Shown here: piece after piece, positions 34,267 through 42,716 of the stretch
How the letters are laid out: each line of letters starts with the position of its first letter
How positions within the stretch are numbered: position 1 is the stretch's first letter
Assembly (NCBI GenBank): GCA_949285535.1
Contig: CASDZP010000009.1
Location: 1 to 45,461, forward strand
Origin: an uncultured Alistipes sp.
GTDB lineage: Bacteria > Bacteroidota > Bacteroidia > Bacteroidales > Rikenellaceae
DNA length: 45,461 nt
Direction: 5' to 3'
Position numbers and translations under genes: made by a program
Notes under the pieces: model-generated
Database searches by the model: none
What the model was told of the DNA's origin: nothing
The model's input: only the letters and a program-made list of their open reading frames with translations

Positions 34267-36400
34267 GTTTATTGCGTTTAAGTTGGTTGAAGTTGAATAT
34301 TATGTCCACACCGAAACATGCTGGAGTACCTTTTTGAGCCAGCTGACGACCCAACGCCTCGAAATAGTACGCCATATAGGATGTGTTCGTCATGTTACGC
34401 CCCCACACGTCTATCTGTATAAACCATTTCTGAAGGGATACGCGTGCATCGAGCGTTCCGTAGAACGGTTGTCTTACGCTGTTTTTGTCATCCCAATATA
34501 TGGCACCCGCACCGTTGTACTGTGCAGATATAACCATTCTGTCGAGAAGCAGCTTATTGAATGTCATCCCCCAGTCGGCTGCGGCAGAGAATGTGTGCTG
34601 CGGAACGAACGGAATCCTGTTGCCGTTATAGTCGAGTCCTTCCGAAACTTCGTATCGTTTGAATTTGGCCTGTGTGAGACCCCAGTCAAACTTGAAATTG
34701 AGATTTCTGAGCGGATGTATTCCGAGTGACGCCTCCGCGCCCCACGAGTATGAACGACCTGCATTTACGAGCTTGGTACCGAGACCGGACGCAATGGTCT
34801 GCTGTATCTGCTGATTTTTCCAGTCTATGTAAAAGAGGGCAAGACTGCTTGTCAAAAGACCGTCAAGACAGGTAGCACGGGTTCCGACCTCGTAGTTGAG
34901 ACTGTGTTCGGGACCGTAACTGTGTTCGTCTTCCGTGTCGAACGATACGTTGAAGCCTCCGGGCTTGTATCCCTCCGCAACCGTCGCATATACAAGCGAG
35001 TTGTTTCCCATCTCATACTGCAACGATACTTTGGGCATGAACTGCGAGAAGCTGAGCTTATGACTGAACGAAGAGACAGGTGTGGTATGGTTGCCTATAC
35101 TCATATCCATAGCGTAATCCATTTTGGAGTGCTCAAAGTCATATCTGACACCCAACACCAGCGAGAGACCGTCAGTAAATAGATTGTCTATCGTCGATTG
35201 ATGATACGCAGCGATACCGTAAGAGGGAGTGTCATAAGTCATCGCTTGTGTAGCGTACGAGGGAAGCCCCTGCGCCAGAGCGGCGTCTCTCATCTCGACC
35301 CCCACATTCTTGTCGAGCAGCTGCACGAATCCCGCTACGCCGACAAGCCAGCTGTATCTGCGGTCGCTCTCGGGTGACTTGATCTGAAAGTCGAACGAAG
35401 CGAGATTCTGTTTCTGCTTCTGTGTCGCATAATAGTCGTTAGCAGGCGAGAAATCCTGGTCGAGACCCTGCTCGTCCTTAAAATACTGGTAGCTGAGCAC
35501 ACCGAAGAAGTCGGCTTTACGTCCGCTGCGGTGCAGGGTCATGCCCGCATTGGCAAGAGAACGTTTATAGTAGCTGTAAGAGTTGTAGTTGACCTCTCCT
35601 ATATGTCCGTCAACATAGGGAGCATAAGGATAGCCGCCCTGGTCGGTATATTCGTATGTTCCGACGAGAGATATATCCCATTTGTCATCGGGTCTGAATC
35701 GCAGTTTGAGCGAACCCGAACCGGTATCCTCTATTCCTATCCTTTTACCGTTATACTGATTTATGAAATATCCGCCCTTATGTCCGTATTTTCCTGATAT
35801 GCCGTAACCTATCTTGTCGCTGAAGCGTCCGTAATGAGAAAGGTTGTAGCTCATGTCCTTATAGCTGCCTACCGTTCTCTTTGTTCGTGTTCCCTTATAG
35901 TCGAGCGGTTGTTTGGTATATACGTTTATGATACCGCCCATTGAGTTACGACCATAGAGTGTTCCCTGCGGACCTCTGAGCACCTCCACGCTCTGAACCT
36001 CGCTCATGTCGAAATCGAATGTCGCCTTGTCATAGAAAGGCATCCCGTCAACATAGAGACCGACAGAAGGAGAGTTGAGTTTTGAACCGATACCTCTTAT
36101 GAATACGGGCGAAGTAAGTCTCGACCCGAAGTCAGGCATGAAGAGGTTGGGTACAACGGAGGTGAAATTTTTGATGTTGGTAATATTCCTGTGCGTTATC
36201 TCGGATATAGGCACGTATGATATGGAGGCGGGAACATCGTCAAGCATTCTGTTCTGCTTGAAAGAACGAACGGTGACCTGCTCTATGCCGACCGACATCG
36301 ACACGCTGTCTTTCTCTGTGTAGAGCTCATCAGGCTCCACGGCAGCGGTCGCCACATTACAAAACATTGCAGTGCACAATAGTAGAAATATCCGATTCAT
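34247..36400 (-). CDS. TonB-dependent outer-membrane receptor
   Basis: A 717-aa receptor with a signal peptide (1-20; the ATG at 36400 was preferred over 36451 because it gives MNRIFLLLCTAMFCNVATA). The plug domain contains DVPASISYVP...NIKNFTSVVPNLFMP, IRGIGSKLNSPSVGLYVDGMPF and VEVLRGPQGTLYGRNSMGGIINVYTKQP, the hallmark of siderophore/heme receptors of the FyuA/pesticin type. A beta barrel follows, ending in ...VDIIFNFNQ. It lacks the N-terminal carboxypeptidase-like domain of SusC, so it is not a glycan importer. It heads the operon with a strong promoter carrying an overlapping palindrome (36425-36444). Confidence 0.92.
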   Translation of the reverse strand: MNRIFLLLCTAMFCNVATAAVEPDELYTEKDSVSMSVGIEQVTVRSFKQNRMLDDVPASISYVPISEITHRNITNIKNFTSVVPNLFMPDFGSRLTSPVFIRGIGSKLNSPSVGLYVDGMPFYDKATFDFDMSEVQSVEVLRGPQGTLYGRNSMGGIINVYTKQPLDYKGTRTKRTVGSYKDMSYNLSHYGRFSDKIGYGISGKYGHKGGYFINQYNGKRIGIEDTGSGSLKLRFRPDDKWDISLVGTYEYTDQGGYPYAPYVDGHIGEVNYNSYSYYKRSLANAGMTLHRSGRKADFFGVLSYQYFKDEQGLDQDFSPANDYYATQKQKQNLASFDFQIKSPESDRRYSWLVGVAGFVQLLDKNVGVEMRDAALAQGLPSYATQAMTYDTPSYGIAAYHQSTIDNLFTDGLSLVLGVRYDFEHSKMDYAMDMSIGNHTTPVSSFSHKLSFSQFMPKVSLQYEMGNNSLVYATVAEGYKPGGFNVSFDTEDEHSYGPEHSLNYEVGTRATCLDGLLTSSLALFYIDWKNQQIQQTIASGLGTKLVNAGRSYSWGAEASLGIHPLRNLNFKFDWGLTQAKFKRYEVSEGLDYNGNRIPFVPQHTFSAAADWGMTFNKLLLDRMVISAQYNGAGAIYWDDKNSVRQPFYGTLDARVSLQKWFIQIDVWGRNMTNTSYMAYYFEALGRQLAQKGTPACFGVDIIFNFNQLKRNKRGGDAA

Positions 36401-36420
36401 CGCTTTTTCATTTTGACAGG

Positions 36421-36451
36421 CAAATATACCTACAAATAGGTATAAAACCAA
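36421..36451 (-). promoter_or_regulatory. Promoter of the TonB-MFS-hemG operon
   Basis: TTG (36449-36451, minus strand), a 20-bp spacer and TATATTTG (36421-36428) form an excellent Bacteroidetes promoter, 21 bp before the receptor ATG. Confidence 0.82.
36425..36444. promoter_or_regulatory. Palindromic operator overlapping the -7 box
   Basis: TATACCTACAAATAGGTATA has perfect 8-bp arms around a 4-nt centre, and half of it covers the -7 element. A bound dimer would block RNA polymerase. The regulator is unknown; an iron- or heme-responsive factor is a guess from the operon content. Confidence 0.72.
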
Positions 36452-36456
36452 GTATT

Positions 36457-36532
36457 TTTATACTTTTAAGCAACAAAATCAAACAAAAAGTATAAAACGT
36501 GTTTTATATTAACACTTTACATTTATACTTTT
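36457..36532. promoter_or_regulatory. Three TTTATACTTTT motifs upstream of the TonB operon
   Basis: The 11-mer TTTATACTTTT occurs at 36457-36467 and 36522-36532, and its exact complement AAAAGTATAAA at 36486-36496. Their repetition just upstream of the -33 box suggests binding sites for an activator or repressor. Confidence 0.6.
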
Positions 36533-36557
36533 CACATCCGACACCCCCCAAAAAGTA

Positions 36558-36598
36558 AAAACACGTGATTTCTGTTACAGACAGAAGTCACGTGTTTT
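36558..36598. repeat. Short fold-back beside repeat copy E
   Basis: Arms 36558-36575 and 36581-36598 (AAAACACGTGATTTCTGT) pair with one transition mismatch and a 5-nt loop. It is the shortest of the six fold-backs and lies between the TonB regulatory region and the ATGTCTCC end of copy E. Confidence 0.85.
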
Positions 36599-36609
36599 AT
36601 ATGCAGAAA

Positions 36610-36771
36610 ATGTCTCCGACGGGTCTGCCGACGGCCGCTCCCGCGAGGCTTACTTTGTCACTCGACAAAGTAAGACAAAACGAGGGGGCACAGCCCCTTC
36701 CCTCCATGTCGCATTCAGCCTGCTCATTATCTCACACGAAGTCAGCATCCGACCGTGCATAAACTCTAAAA
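36610..36771 (-). repeat. Dispersed intergenic repeat, copy E
   Basis: It runs from ATGTCTCC (36610) through the G/C-rich zone, TTACTTTGTC/GACAAAGTAA (about 36650-36673), GAGGGGGCACAGCCCCT and the distal AATGAG / ATGCTGACTTC / TATGCACGGTC blocks. It is directly adjacent to the TGA stop of the PagL-like gene at 36772, with no native 3' UTR left between. Confidence 0.85.
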
Positions 36772-38199
36772 TCAAAGCTGGTATCTGGTGCCTCGACCGA
36801 ATCTGAAACCCATACCGAGCATAAGGTTGTCGGGATACTGGAAGTTACGGGCTTTATAACCGATATTGAGGAAGACATGCGGAGTAAGGTCGAATCGCAA
36901 AGCCAATATCTGATAGAACGGAGGAAGACTGCCTCCGCCTTTGATTATGTCGTAACCCAACGAGCTGGATATTATGAAGAAGGGCATCACAAAATCGACC
37001 TTGGCGGCTGTACCTACGGCTATTCGGTCTCTGACAGACCCTTTGGTACACTTGATACCGTCCACCGTGTATTCATAGCTCATTCCGCGGCTGTTGTCGA
37101 AGCTGAAGTCAAGAGACGCGCCGAGTCTTATTTTGCGGCTTAACACATACATCGGAGAGAAAGAGAATCCACCCACCAGAAGTTTCTTGTTAAGATAGGG
37201 ACTCGGCATCATACCGTCACTGTTCTCGAAAGCGGCGTCTTTCCACGAGGCATACGCGAGCAGCTCGTAAAGCATGGCACGACGAAAAGGAGGACGCACG
37301 ATGTTACGGGTCGAATAGTTTTTATCGAAATCCCTGTTGAAATAATATTTTATGCCGAATACCCCCGACAAGGCGTTAATACCGTCATTCGGCAGTTTCG
37401 TATTGCCGTTCGAGAAGTGGTTTGCCGAGATTCCGATTTTGAAATCGAAATGACGTGATATGATATAGTTGAAATAGAACGACGCGTTGATATAGGCATT
37501 GAAAGGCGAGCCTATCACGGTGTTGATTTTGTTTTCAGGGTATGAATAGTGATGCCACCCTCCCGAAAAACCGAAGTTCCATTCGTAGTTGAATGACAGT
37601 TTCGGTGTTATCTGGGCGACACGCGCACCCTGAAAAAGATAGATACCCCACGGCGTGCCTATGTCACGTCCGTGATAATATGTAGAGGTAAAAAAGCCCA
37701 AGCCCTGATAAGGAGAACCGTAAAGGAGGTCATAAACCGTTCCCCTTCGCGGCTGGAAGGCATATTTGAACGACATCGACGCCTGCTGCTTTATCGGCGT
37801 TCCTTTCAGGTTGTCGCCTTTCAGGAAATCGGAATACCCGACCGCTACCCTGCCGTATGAACCCTCCAACGATATGAAATGTGTGTATCGTCTTTTCATG
37901 CGCTCCATATCGCTCTCTCTGTGCGATGCCGAGTCGCGCATGATAGTATATTGGGTGTTCGGCAAAGTGTCGGCTGTCGAGTGATAAGTGACAGACAGCG
38001 AATCGGACGATACCGATGCTAAAGAAAAAACGGATGACGTATCGGCAAGAGCACCCTCCGCCTCAACGGAATCCCGAGTCAGAAGAGCGACTCTTGAAAC
38101 GTCATTTTTATGTCCGGCAAAAAGCATAGTGCTCCTTAATGAAAGGAGCACTATCAATAATATTGAAAGGAATATGTTTCCGTTAGTATTATCGTTCAT
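36772..38199 (-). CDS. PagL-like outer-membrane acyloxyacyl hydrolase
   Basis: A 475-aa outer-membrane beta-barrel protein. The ATG at 38199 is chosen; the longer frame begins at TTG (38211). A hydrophobic export segment lies near residues 10-28, then a poorly conserved, Ser-rich linker (to about 100). From about 105 there are alternating beta strands (FISLEGSYGRVAVGYSDF, PWGIYLFQGARVAQI, FNYEWNFGFSGGWHHY) and the motif NHFSNGNTKLPNDGINALSG, matching the PagL His-Ser lipid-A 3-O-deacylase site (HxSNG). The barrel is longer than classical PagL, as in Bacteroidetes homologues, and deacylation of lipid A is inferred. The stop codon touches repeat copy E. A hairpin lies upstream at 38220. Confidence 0.75.
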   Translation of the reverse strand: MNDNTNGNIFLSILLIVLLSLRSTMLFAGHKNDVSRVALLTRDSVEAEGALADTSSVFSLASVSSDSLSVTYHSTADTLPNTQYTIMRDSASHRESDMERMKRRYTHFISLEGSYGRVAVGYSDFLKGDNLKGTPIKQQASMSFKYAFQPRRGTVYDLLYGSPYQGLGFFTSTYYHGRDIGTPWGIYLFQGARVAQITPKLSFNYEWNFGFSGGWHHYSYPENKINTVIGSPFNAYINASFYFNYIISRHFDFKIGISANHFSNGNTKLPNDGINALSGVFGIKYYFNRDFDKNYSTRNIVRPPFRRAMLYELLAYASWKDAAFENSDGMMPSPYLNKKLLVGGFSFSPMYVLSRKIRLGASLDFSFDNSRGMSYEYTVDGIKCTKGSVRDRIAVGTAAKVDFVMPFFIISSSLGYDIIKGGGSLPPFYQILALRFDLTPHVFLNIGYKARNFQYPDNLMLGMGFRFGRGTRYQL

Positions 38200-38219
38200 T
38201 TGTTCGGACAAAAATCACT

Positions 38220-38250
38220 CTGTTTGCTAATTTGCATATAACGCAAACAG
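38220..38250 (-). terminator. Terminator hairpin after the epimerase gene
   Basis: On the minus strand CTGTTTGC pairs with GCAAACAG (8 bp perfect) around a 15-nt loop, followed by AGTGATTTTTG. It ends the epimerase transcript before the PagL-like gene. Confidence 0.65.
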
Positions 38251-38280
38251 CCCGTTTTTATTGTCTTTCCAAAAGATTTT

Positions 38281-39237
38281 TTAGATTAAACCTTTATCGT
38301 GTTTCTCTTTGATGACTTTCAACATATCGTCCACCATCGCGTCGAGGTCCCACTGGGGTGCCCAATCCCACTCCTGGCGGGCACAGCTGTCGTCCATCTT
38401 GTTGGGCCAGCTTTCGGCGATTGCTTTTTTAACGGGATCGACATCGTATGTCATCACGAAATCAGGCATGCGTTTCTTTATTGCGGCATATATGATTTCG
38501 GGAGTGAAGCTCATTGATGCGATATTGAAACTGTTTCTGTGAATAAGTCTCGCGGGGTCAGCCTCCATAAGTTTCACGCATGCGTTGAGCGCGTCGGGCA
38601 TATACATCATGTCCATATACTCGTTCTGAGGTATCGGGCATACGAAAGAGCCTTTGCGTACAGCCTCATAGAATATCTCTACCGCATAGTCGGTTGTACC
38701 GCCGCCGGGGAGTGTCACGTTGGATATGATACCGGGGAATCTGACGCTTCTGGTATCGACACCGAAACGTGTGTGATAATAGTCTGACAAAAGCTCTCCG
38801 CTCACCTTGCATACACCGTATATGGTGTTGGGGCGCATGATTGTATCCTGCGGGGTGTTGTCATGGGGAGTGTTCTCACCGAACGCACCGATTGAGCTGG
38901 GAGTAAATACCGCGCAACCGAACCAGCGGGCAACCTCAAGACAGTTGGTAAGGGCGCCCATGTTGATTCTCCATGCAAGCGTGGGGTTCTTCTCGCCGGT
39001 AGCGGAAAGCAGAGCCACCAGATTGAAGATGGTGTCTATTTTATATTTGTGGACCAGAGAGGCAAGAGCGGCGCACTCCGTAACGTCGAGGAGTTCAAAA
39101 GGACCGTCTTCCGAGATATTCGGGGTTTTACGAATATCGGCAGCCACAACATTGTTGTTTCCGTAAATAGAGCGGAGATGAGCCGTCAGTTCAGAACCTA
39201 TCTGACCTCCGGCGCCTACGATAAGTATGTTTTTCAT
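38281..39237 (-). CDS. NAD-dependent epimerase/L-threonine 3-dehydrogenase-like
   Basis: A 318-aa extended SDR. The ATG at 39237 gives MKNILIVGAGGQIGSEL with the Rossmann GAGGQIG motif; the longer frame from 39273 adds a polar leader. YGVCK carries the catalytic Tyr-Lys pair, with Ser in FTPSSIGAFG. The overall pattern (LRSIYGNNNVVAADIR, DYYHTRFGVDTRSVRFPGIIS, YAVEIFYEAV, DMMYMPDALNACVKLM) matches UDP-galactose-4-epimerase-type L-threonine 3-dehydrogenases, which oxidise threonine to 2-amino-3-ketobutyrate. No kbl partner is next to it. A -7 box is 24 bp upstream. Confidence 0.85.
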   Translation of the reverse strand: MKNILIVGAGGQIGSELTAHLRSIYGNNNVVAADIRKTPNISEDGPFELLDVTECAALASLVHKYKIDTIFNLVALLSATGEKNPTLAWRINMGALTNCLEVARWFGCAVFTPSSIGAFGENTPHDNTPQDTIMRPNTIYGVCKVSGELLSDYYHTRFGVDTRSVRFPGIISNVTLPGGGTTDYAVEIFYEAVRKGSFVCPIPQNEYMDMMYMPDALNACVKLMEADPARLIHRNSFNIASMSFTPEIIYAAIKKRMPDFVMTYDVDPVKKAIAESWPNKMDDSCARQEWDWAPQWDLDAMVDDMLKVIKEKHDKGLI

Positions 39238-39260
39238 CGCTATATTGGATTTTTTCTCTG

Positions 39261-39268
39261 CAAATGTA
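39261..39268 (-). promoter_or_regulatory. -7 box for the epimerase gene
   Basis: TACATTTG on the minus strand matches TAnnTTTG, 24 bp before the ATG. The -33 region is not a clear TTG. Confidence 0.5.
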
Positions 39269-39435
39269 ATCAATTTTTCACAGATTGAACCTTTTTATTA
39301 GCTTTATTTTATCTCACAAAAGAAATTTCTCACAACCGCACGTCAAAGACAGACGGAACGCTCTATGTGTCAACAAAAACGCCATTCACCGCCTGTTCTT
39401 CACGCTTCTTTAAAACACATTCCCCGCGAACGTTT

Positions 39436-40095
39436 TCAGACGGCGGGAACGACAGGAATATCTATTATCTTGATGTCGGTATGCGTTGTCAGATAATCAC
39501 GCGTATCTTTCTCTATCGTCTTGTCTTCGAGAGACGGATACTCGTTATACAGCAGAGCCGTAACCTTCATGTCTCTCGCCTCAAGTGCTTCAAGTGACAG
39601 GAGTGTGTGGTTTATGCTTCCGAGACGTCCCGAAGTGACGAGCATTGTCGGGTATCCTTTCTGACACACCCAGTCTATGGTAAGCAGCTCCTCTGTCAAC
39701 GGCACCATCAATCCGCCCGCACCCTCGAGCAGCACAATGTCATAACGGCGTGTCAGCTCGGCGGTGGCGGCGTCTATTTTATCGAAGTCTATCTCTCTTC
39801 CGTCAATTCTGGTTGCGAGGTGCGGCGAACACGGGTAGCTGAATATCTCGGGAGCGGTCAACATCTCCTTATCCTCCGCCGTAGCCCCGATACCCATGAG
39901 ACGTCTGTGAAGCTCTATATCCTCTGACGAGCCCTCACAACCCGTCTGAACGAGCTTTTGGGTAGTTACGCTTCGCCCGGCCTCGGCGAGCATACGGGCA
40001 AGAATACCGGTGGCATAGCTTTTACCTACATTGGTATCTATACCGCTTATGAAATATACTCCTTTGGGGAGTGTTTCAAGAAACTCTCTGTTCAT
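39436..40095 (-). CDS. bioD: Dethiobiotin synthetase BioD
   Basis: A 219-aa ATP-dependent carboxylase forming the ureido ring of dethiobiotin from DAPA. P-loop GIDTNVGKS near the N-terminus, the Lys/Thr catalytic region TTQKLVQTG, and LLEGAGGLMVPL are the family motifs. The start at 40095 (MNREFLETLPKGVYFISGI) is preferred; the frame from 40140 adds 15 unrelated residues. It is the last gene of the bio operon, 50 bp after bioC. bioB (the next step) is not in the window. Confidence 0.93.
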   Translation of the reverse strand: MNREFLETLPKGVYFISGIDTNVGKSYATGILARMLAEAGRSVTTQKLVQTGCEGSSEDIELHRRLMGIGATAEDKEMLTAPEIFSYPCSPHLATRIDGREIDFDKIDAATAELTRRYDIVLLEGAGGLMVPLTEELLTIDWVCQKGYPTMLVTSGRLGSINHTLLSLEALEARDMKVTALLYNEYPSLEDKTIEKDTRDYLTTHTDIKIIDIPVVPAV

Positions 40096-40145
40096 AACAA
40101 TCCATATTATATTCCGACCCCTTATAGTCGGTTGTCTCAATCACA

Positions 40146-40892
40146 TCAGCCACGTTTCCGAGCCACCATATAGACAGGGTGATAAGTCAGCGGCACGTTA
40201 CCTTCACTGTCGGCATACCGCAATCGGTAATCTTCCATCAACCGCCTTGTGGCAGAGACCCCGAGCGGTCTTTCTATACCGCTGACACCTGTTTTACGCA
40301 GATGTCTGAGTACCTCTCTGACCGACGGGAATATCATGGTGACTATCTCCTCTTTAAAACACATTAGCTCCATGCTGTCGGGAATCATACCCTTCAACGC
40401 TTCATTGTCGGGATAATTAAGTCTCACCCCCGAGAGCGTACCTATTTCACGCATATTCTCAACGCCGAACGTCGCTATCGCCAAAACGCCTCCTTCAACA
40501 AGCGCCTCACAACTCCGCCGTATGAATATTTCAGGTTTTTCAAACCATTGTATCGCCGATGACGACACCACGGCGTCAAGACCGTTCGGCAACGGATACT
40601 CCTCGGCGTCACCCGACACGAACACCACCTGTTCGGGGTCGAGGTCACCGAAACAATCACGGTATCTCTCCGCGAGGTCTATCATGGTAAGCCTGCATGG
40701 CGACAATCCATCGACAATAAGGCGTGACAACATGCCCGTACCGCACCCTGCCTCAAAGATACACCCGTCATGACAGATAATCGGCGACATCATTCCGAAG
40801 AGCCTCTCGGCTATCCGTCTTTGAACCACCGCAGCACTGTCGTATGTCTCCACAGCCTCCGTGAAACGCGCTTTTATCAGCTCTTTATCCAT
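40146..40892 (-). CDS. bioC: Malonyl-ACP O-methyltransferase BioC
   Basis: A 248-aa SAM-dependent methyltransferase that caps malonyl-ACP so fatty-acid synthase can build pimeloyl-ACP. N-terminal KARFTEAVETYDSAAVVQRRIAERL is typical of BioC. Motif I is IFEAGCGTGMLSRL, motif II region ...LDAVVSSSAIQWF, and the C-terminal FPSVREVLRHLRKTGVSG is the BioC signature (R-x-L-R-x-T-G-x-x). It overlaps bioG by 8 bp. Confidence 0.92.
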   Translation of the reverse strand: MDKELIKARFTEAVETYDSAAVVQRRIAERLFGMMSPIICHDGCIFEAGCGTGMLSRLIVDGLSPCRLTMIDLAERYRDCFGDLDPEQVVFVSGDAEEYPLPNGLDAVVSSSAIQWFEKPEIFIRRSCEALVEGGVLAIATFGVENMREIGTLSGVRLNYPDNEALKGMIPDSMELMCFKEEIVTMIFPSVREVLRHLRKTGVSGIERPLGVSATRRLMEDYRLRYADSEGNVPLTYHPVYMVARKRG

Positions 40893-41541
40893 CGCGTCCC
40901 TCCGTCAGGTTTTTCAGCAACAAATAGTCATAGTGAGGCACGTCACGCTCCACAATCTCTGTAACTCCGTCACGCAAATGAGCCGCCCGCTGGTTCTGCG
41001 GGAGGAATATGGCGTCACGCATGGTTATGACGGCGCAATCCCATTTCATTTGCATGTTTTCATTCTCAAGAGCCATTTTACCTATCGCTGCAAGTTCCTC
41101 TTTTAGCGACCCGACATCCCGTTTGGGCGCTCTCGCCTCAAAAAAAGCGGCGGCGGAAGCTCCTCCGCACATACGTCGTCTGAACGATGCCACACTCTTG
41201 TCGCACAGACCTTCGAGCGTAGCGTCGAATATTGCGGATGCTATCCCGTAACGTTCCGAGACGGGTGTTGTCGTACCGCCGACAGCTATACTGCGACGAG
41301 GCTTCACCCCAAGCGTTGGAACTACAAGAGAGGCAGCCATGACCCCCATGGACCAGCCGACAACGTCATAACATTCGCGCCCCTCAAGCAAATAGGCATC
41401 GAACGACATGTCGCTGTAATCATAAAGCACCACAATGTCACCCCCGTCGGTATAATCCTCGAAAGGGGTGGCATCCATACCCCACCCCGCAAAAAACAGG
41501 GTCAGAGGACCGCCTTTTTTATTTATATATCGGGTTTTCAT
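40885..41541 (-). CDS. bioG: Pimeloyl-ACP methyl ester esterase BioG
   Basis: A 218-aa alpha/beta hydrolase of the DUF452/BioG type, which removes the methyl ester after chain extension and replaces BioH. Family markers are LFFAGWGMD near the N-terminus and the nucleophile elbow GWSMGV, in which Ser is catalytic. The mid-region PKRDVGSLKEELAAIG and the C-terminal LRDGVTEIVERDVPHYDYLL match, with the expected His in VPHYD. It sits between bioF (4-bp overlap) and bioC (8-bp overlap). It is one of several interchangeable esterases in biotin operons. Confidence 0.9.
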   Translation of the reverse strand: MKTRYINKKGGPLTLFFAGWGMDATPFEDYTDGGDIVVLYDYSDMSFDAYLLEGRECYDVVGWSMGVMAASLVVPTLGVKPRRSIAVGGTTTPVSERYGIASAIFDATLEGLCDKSVASFRRRMCGGASAAAFFEARAPKRDVGSLKEELAAIGKMALENENMQMKWDCAVITMRDAIFLPQNQRAAHLRDGVTEIVERDVPHYDYLLLKNLTEGRDG

Positions 41542-42716
41542 ATATTTCGTTTTATCACGCTGAGCAATTTTTCGGCGTCTTCCTCACTCAACGATGCGTT
41601 GAGCGACACTCTCACCCTTGACGCGCCCTCAGGCACGGTCGGTGGTCTGATTGGCAACAGATAGAATCCCTCCTCACGCAGTTTACGGGCAAGCTCTACA
41701 CTACGGCCGCAACTACCCGCCACAACGGGTATTATCTGACTCTCTGACACCGTCGGCATACCCGCCGATGCGAGTCCGTCACGGATGATTCCGCCCACAC
41801 GTGCGAGACGCTTACGTCTGTCATTCATAGAGGCGAGACGCTCTATTACGAAACGGCTCCACATAAGTGTGACTGGAGGCAACCCCGTGGTGAATATAAA
41901 GGGTCTCACCTTGTTTACAAGATACTCTTTGACGACACGGTCACAGATGAGATACGCACCGCACGAGCCGAGAGCCTTACCCATTGTTCCGACAATAAAA
42001 TCGACCTTGTCGAGTACACCCTCCGCCTCGGCTACACCGAGACCGCCCTCACCGAATACACCGACACCGTGAGCCTCGTCGAGGTATATAGAAACATTCG
42101 GGTAACGTTCTTTGAGAGAGACGATATGCCGCAACGGACAAATATCGCCATCCATACTGAAAACGCTCTCCGTTACTACAATCACATCATTAAACTTACC
42201 CGCATAATCGTCGAGCAGTCGTTCGAGATGCGCCATGTCGTTATGCCTGAACCTCTTATGCTCGCACTCCGACATCCTTATACCGTCAATTATCGAAGCG
42301 TGCGACAGCTTGTCGGCAAGAATAAGGGTTTTGGCGTCGCACAACGCGGGCAACACACCGCTGTTTAGATGATAACCGCTCGAAAAGACCATTGCGGCAC
42401 GTCCGCCGTATAACATTGACAGAGTCGCTTCAAGCTCTCTGTAAGCCCTGCTTTCGCCCGTGAGCAGTCGTGACGACGACGAACTCATCAACGGTTCAAC
42501 GCCCTCACTCTCACGCAACTGTTCAAGAAACTCCCTCTCCAGTTCTCTGTCGGAAGCGATTGAGAGATAGTCGTTTGAGGAGAGGTTTATCATCTGCCGT
42601 CCGTTCTCCTCGACCGTTCCGTGACCGAAACGAGCCGAAGGCAACACCCTGAGGGCATCTGTCGCCGACAGACGTGACAATTCCCGTTCCAGACGTTCCG
42701 TGATACCCGCTCTCAT
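41538..42716 (-). CDS. bioF: 8-Amino-7-oxononanoate synthase BioF
   Basis: A 392-aa PLP enzyme condensing pimeloyl-ACP with alanine. Motifs: [48 protein letters not shown] and the PLP lysine in [18 protein letters not shown]. The ATG at 42716 is used; it overlaps the bioA stop (ATGA), and the longer frame from 42755 lies inside bioA. Overlap with bioG is 4 bp, so the run is tightly coupled. Confidence 0.94.
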   Translation of the reverse strand: MRAGITERLERELSRLSATDALRVLPSARFGHGTVEENGRQMINLSSNDYLSIASDRELEREFLEQLRESEGVEPLMSSSSSRLLTGESRAYRELEATLSMLYGGRAAMVFSSGYHLNSGVLPALCDAKTLILADKLSHASIIDGIRMSECEHKRFRHNDMAHLERLLDDYAGKFNDVIVVTESVFSMDGDICPLRHIVSLKERYPNVSIYLDEAHGVGVFGEGGLGVAEAEGVLDKVDFIVGTMGKALGSCGAYLICDRVVKEYLVNKVRPFIFTTGLPPVTLMWSRFVIERLASMNDRRKRLARVGGIIRDGLASAGMPTVSESQIIPVVAGSCGRSVELARKLREEGFYLLPIRPPTVPEGASRVRVSLNASLSEEDAEKLLSVIKRNI

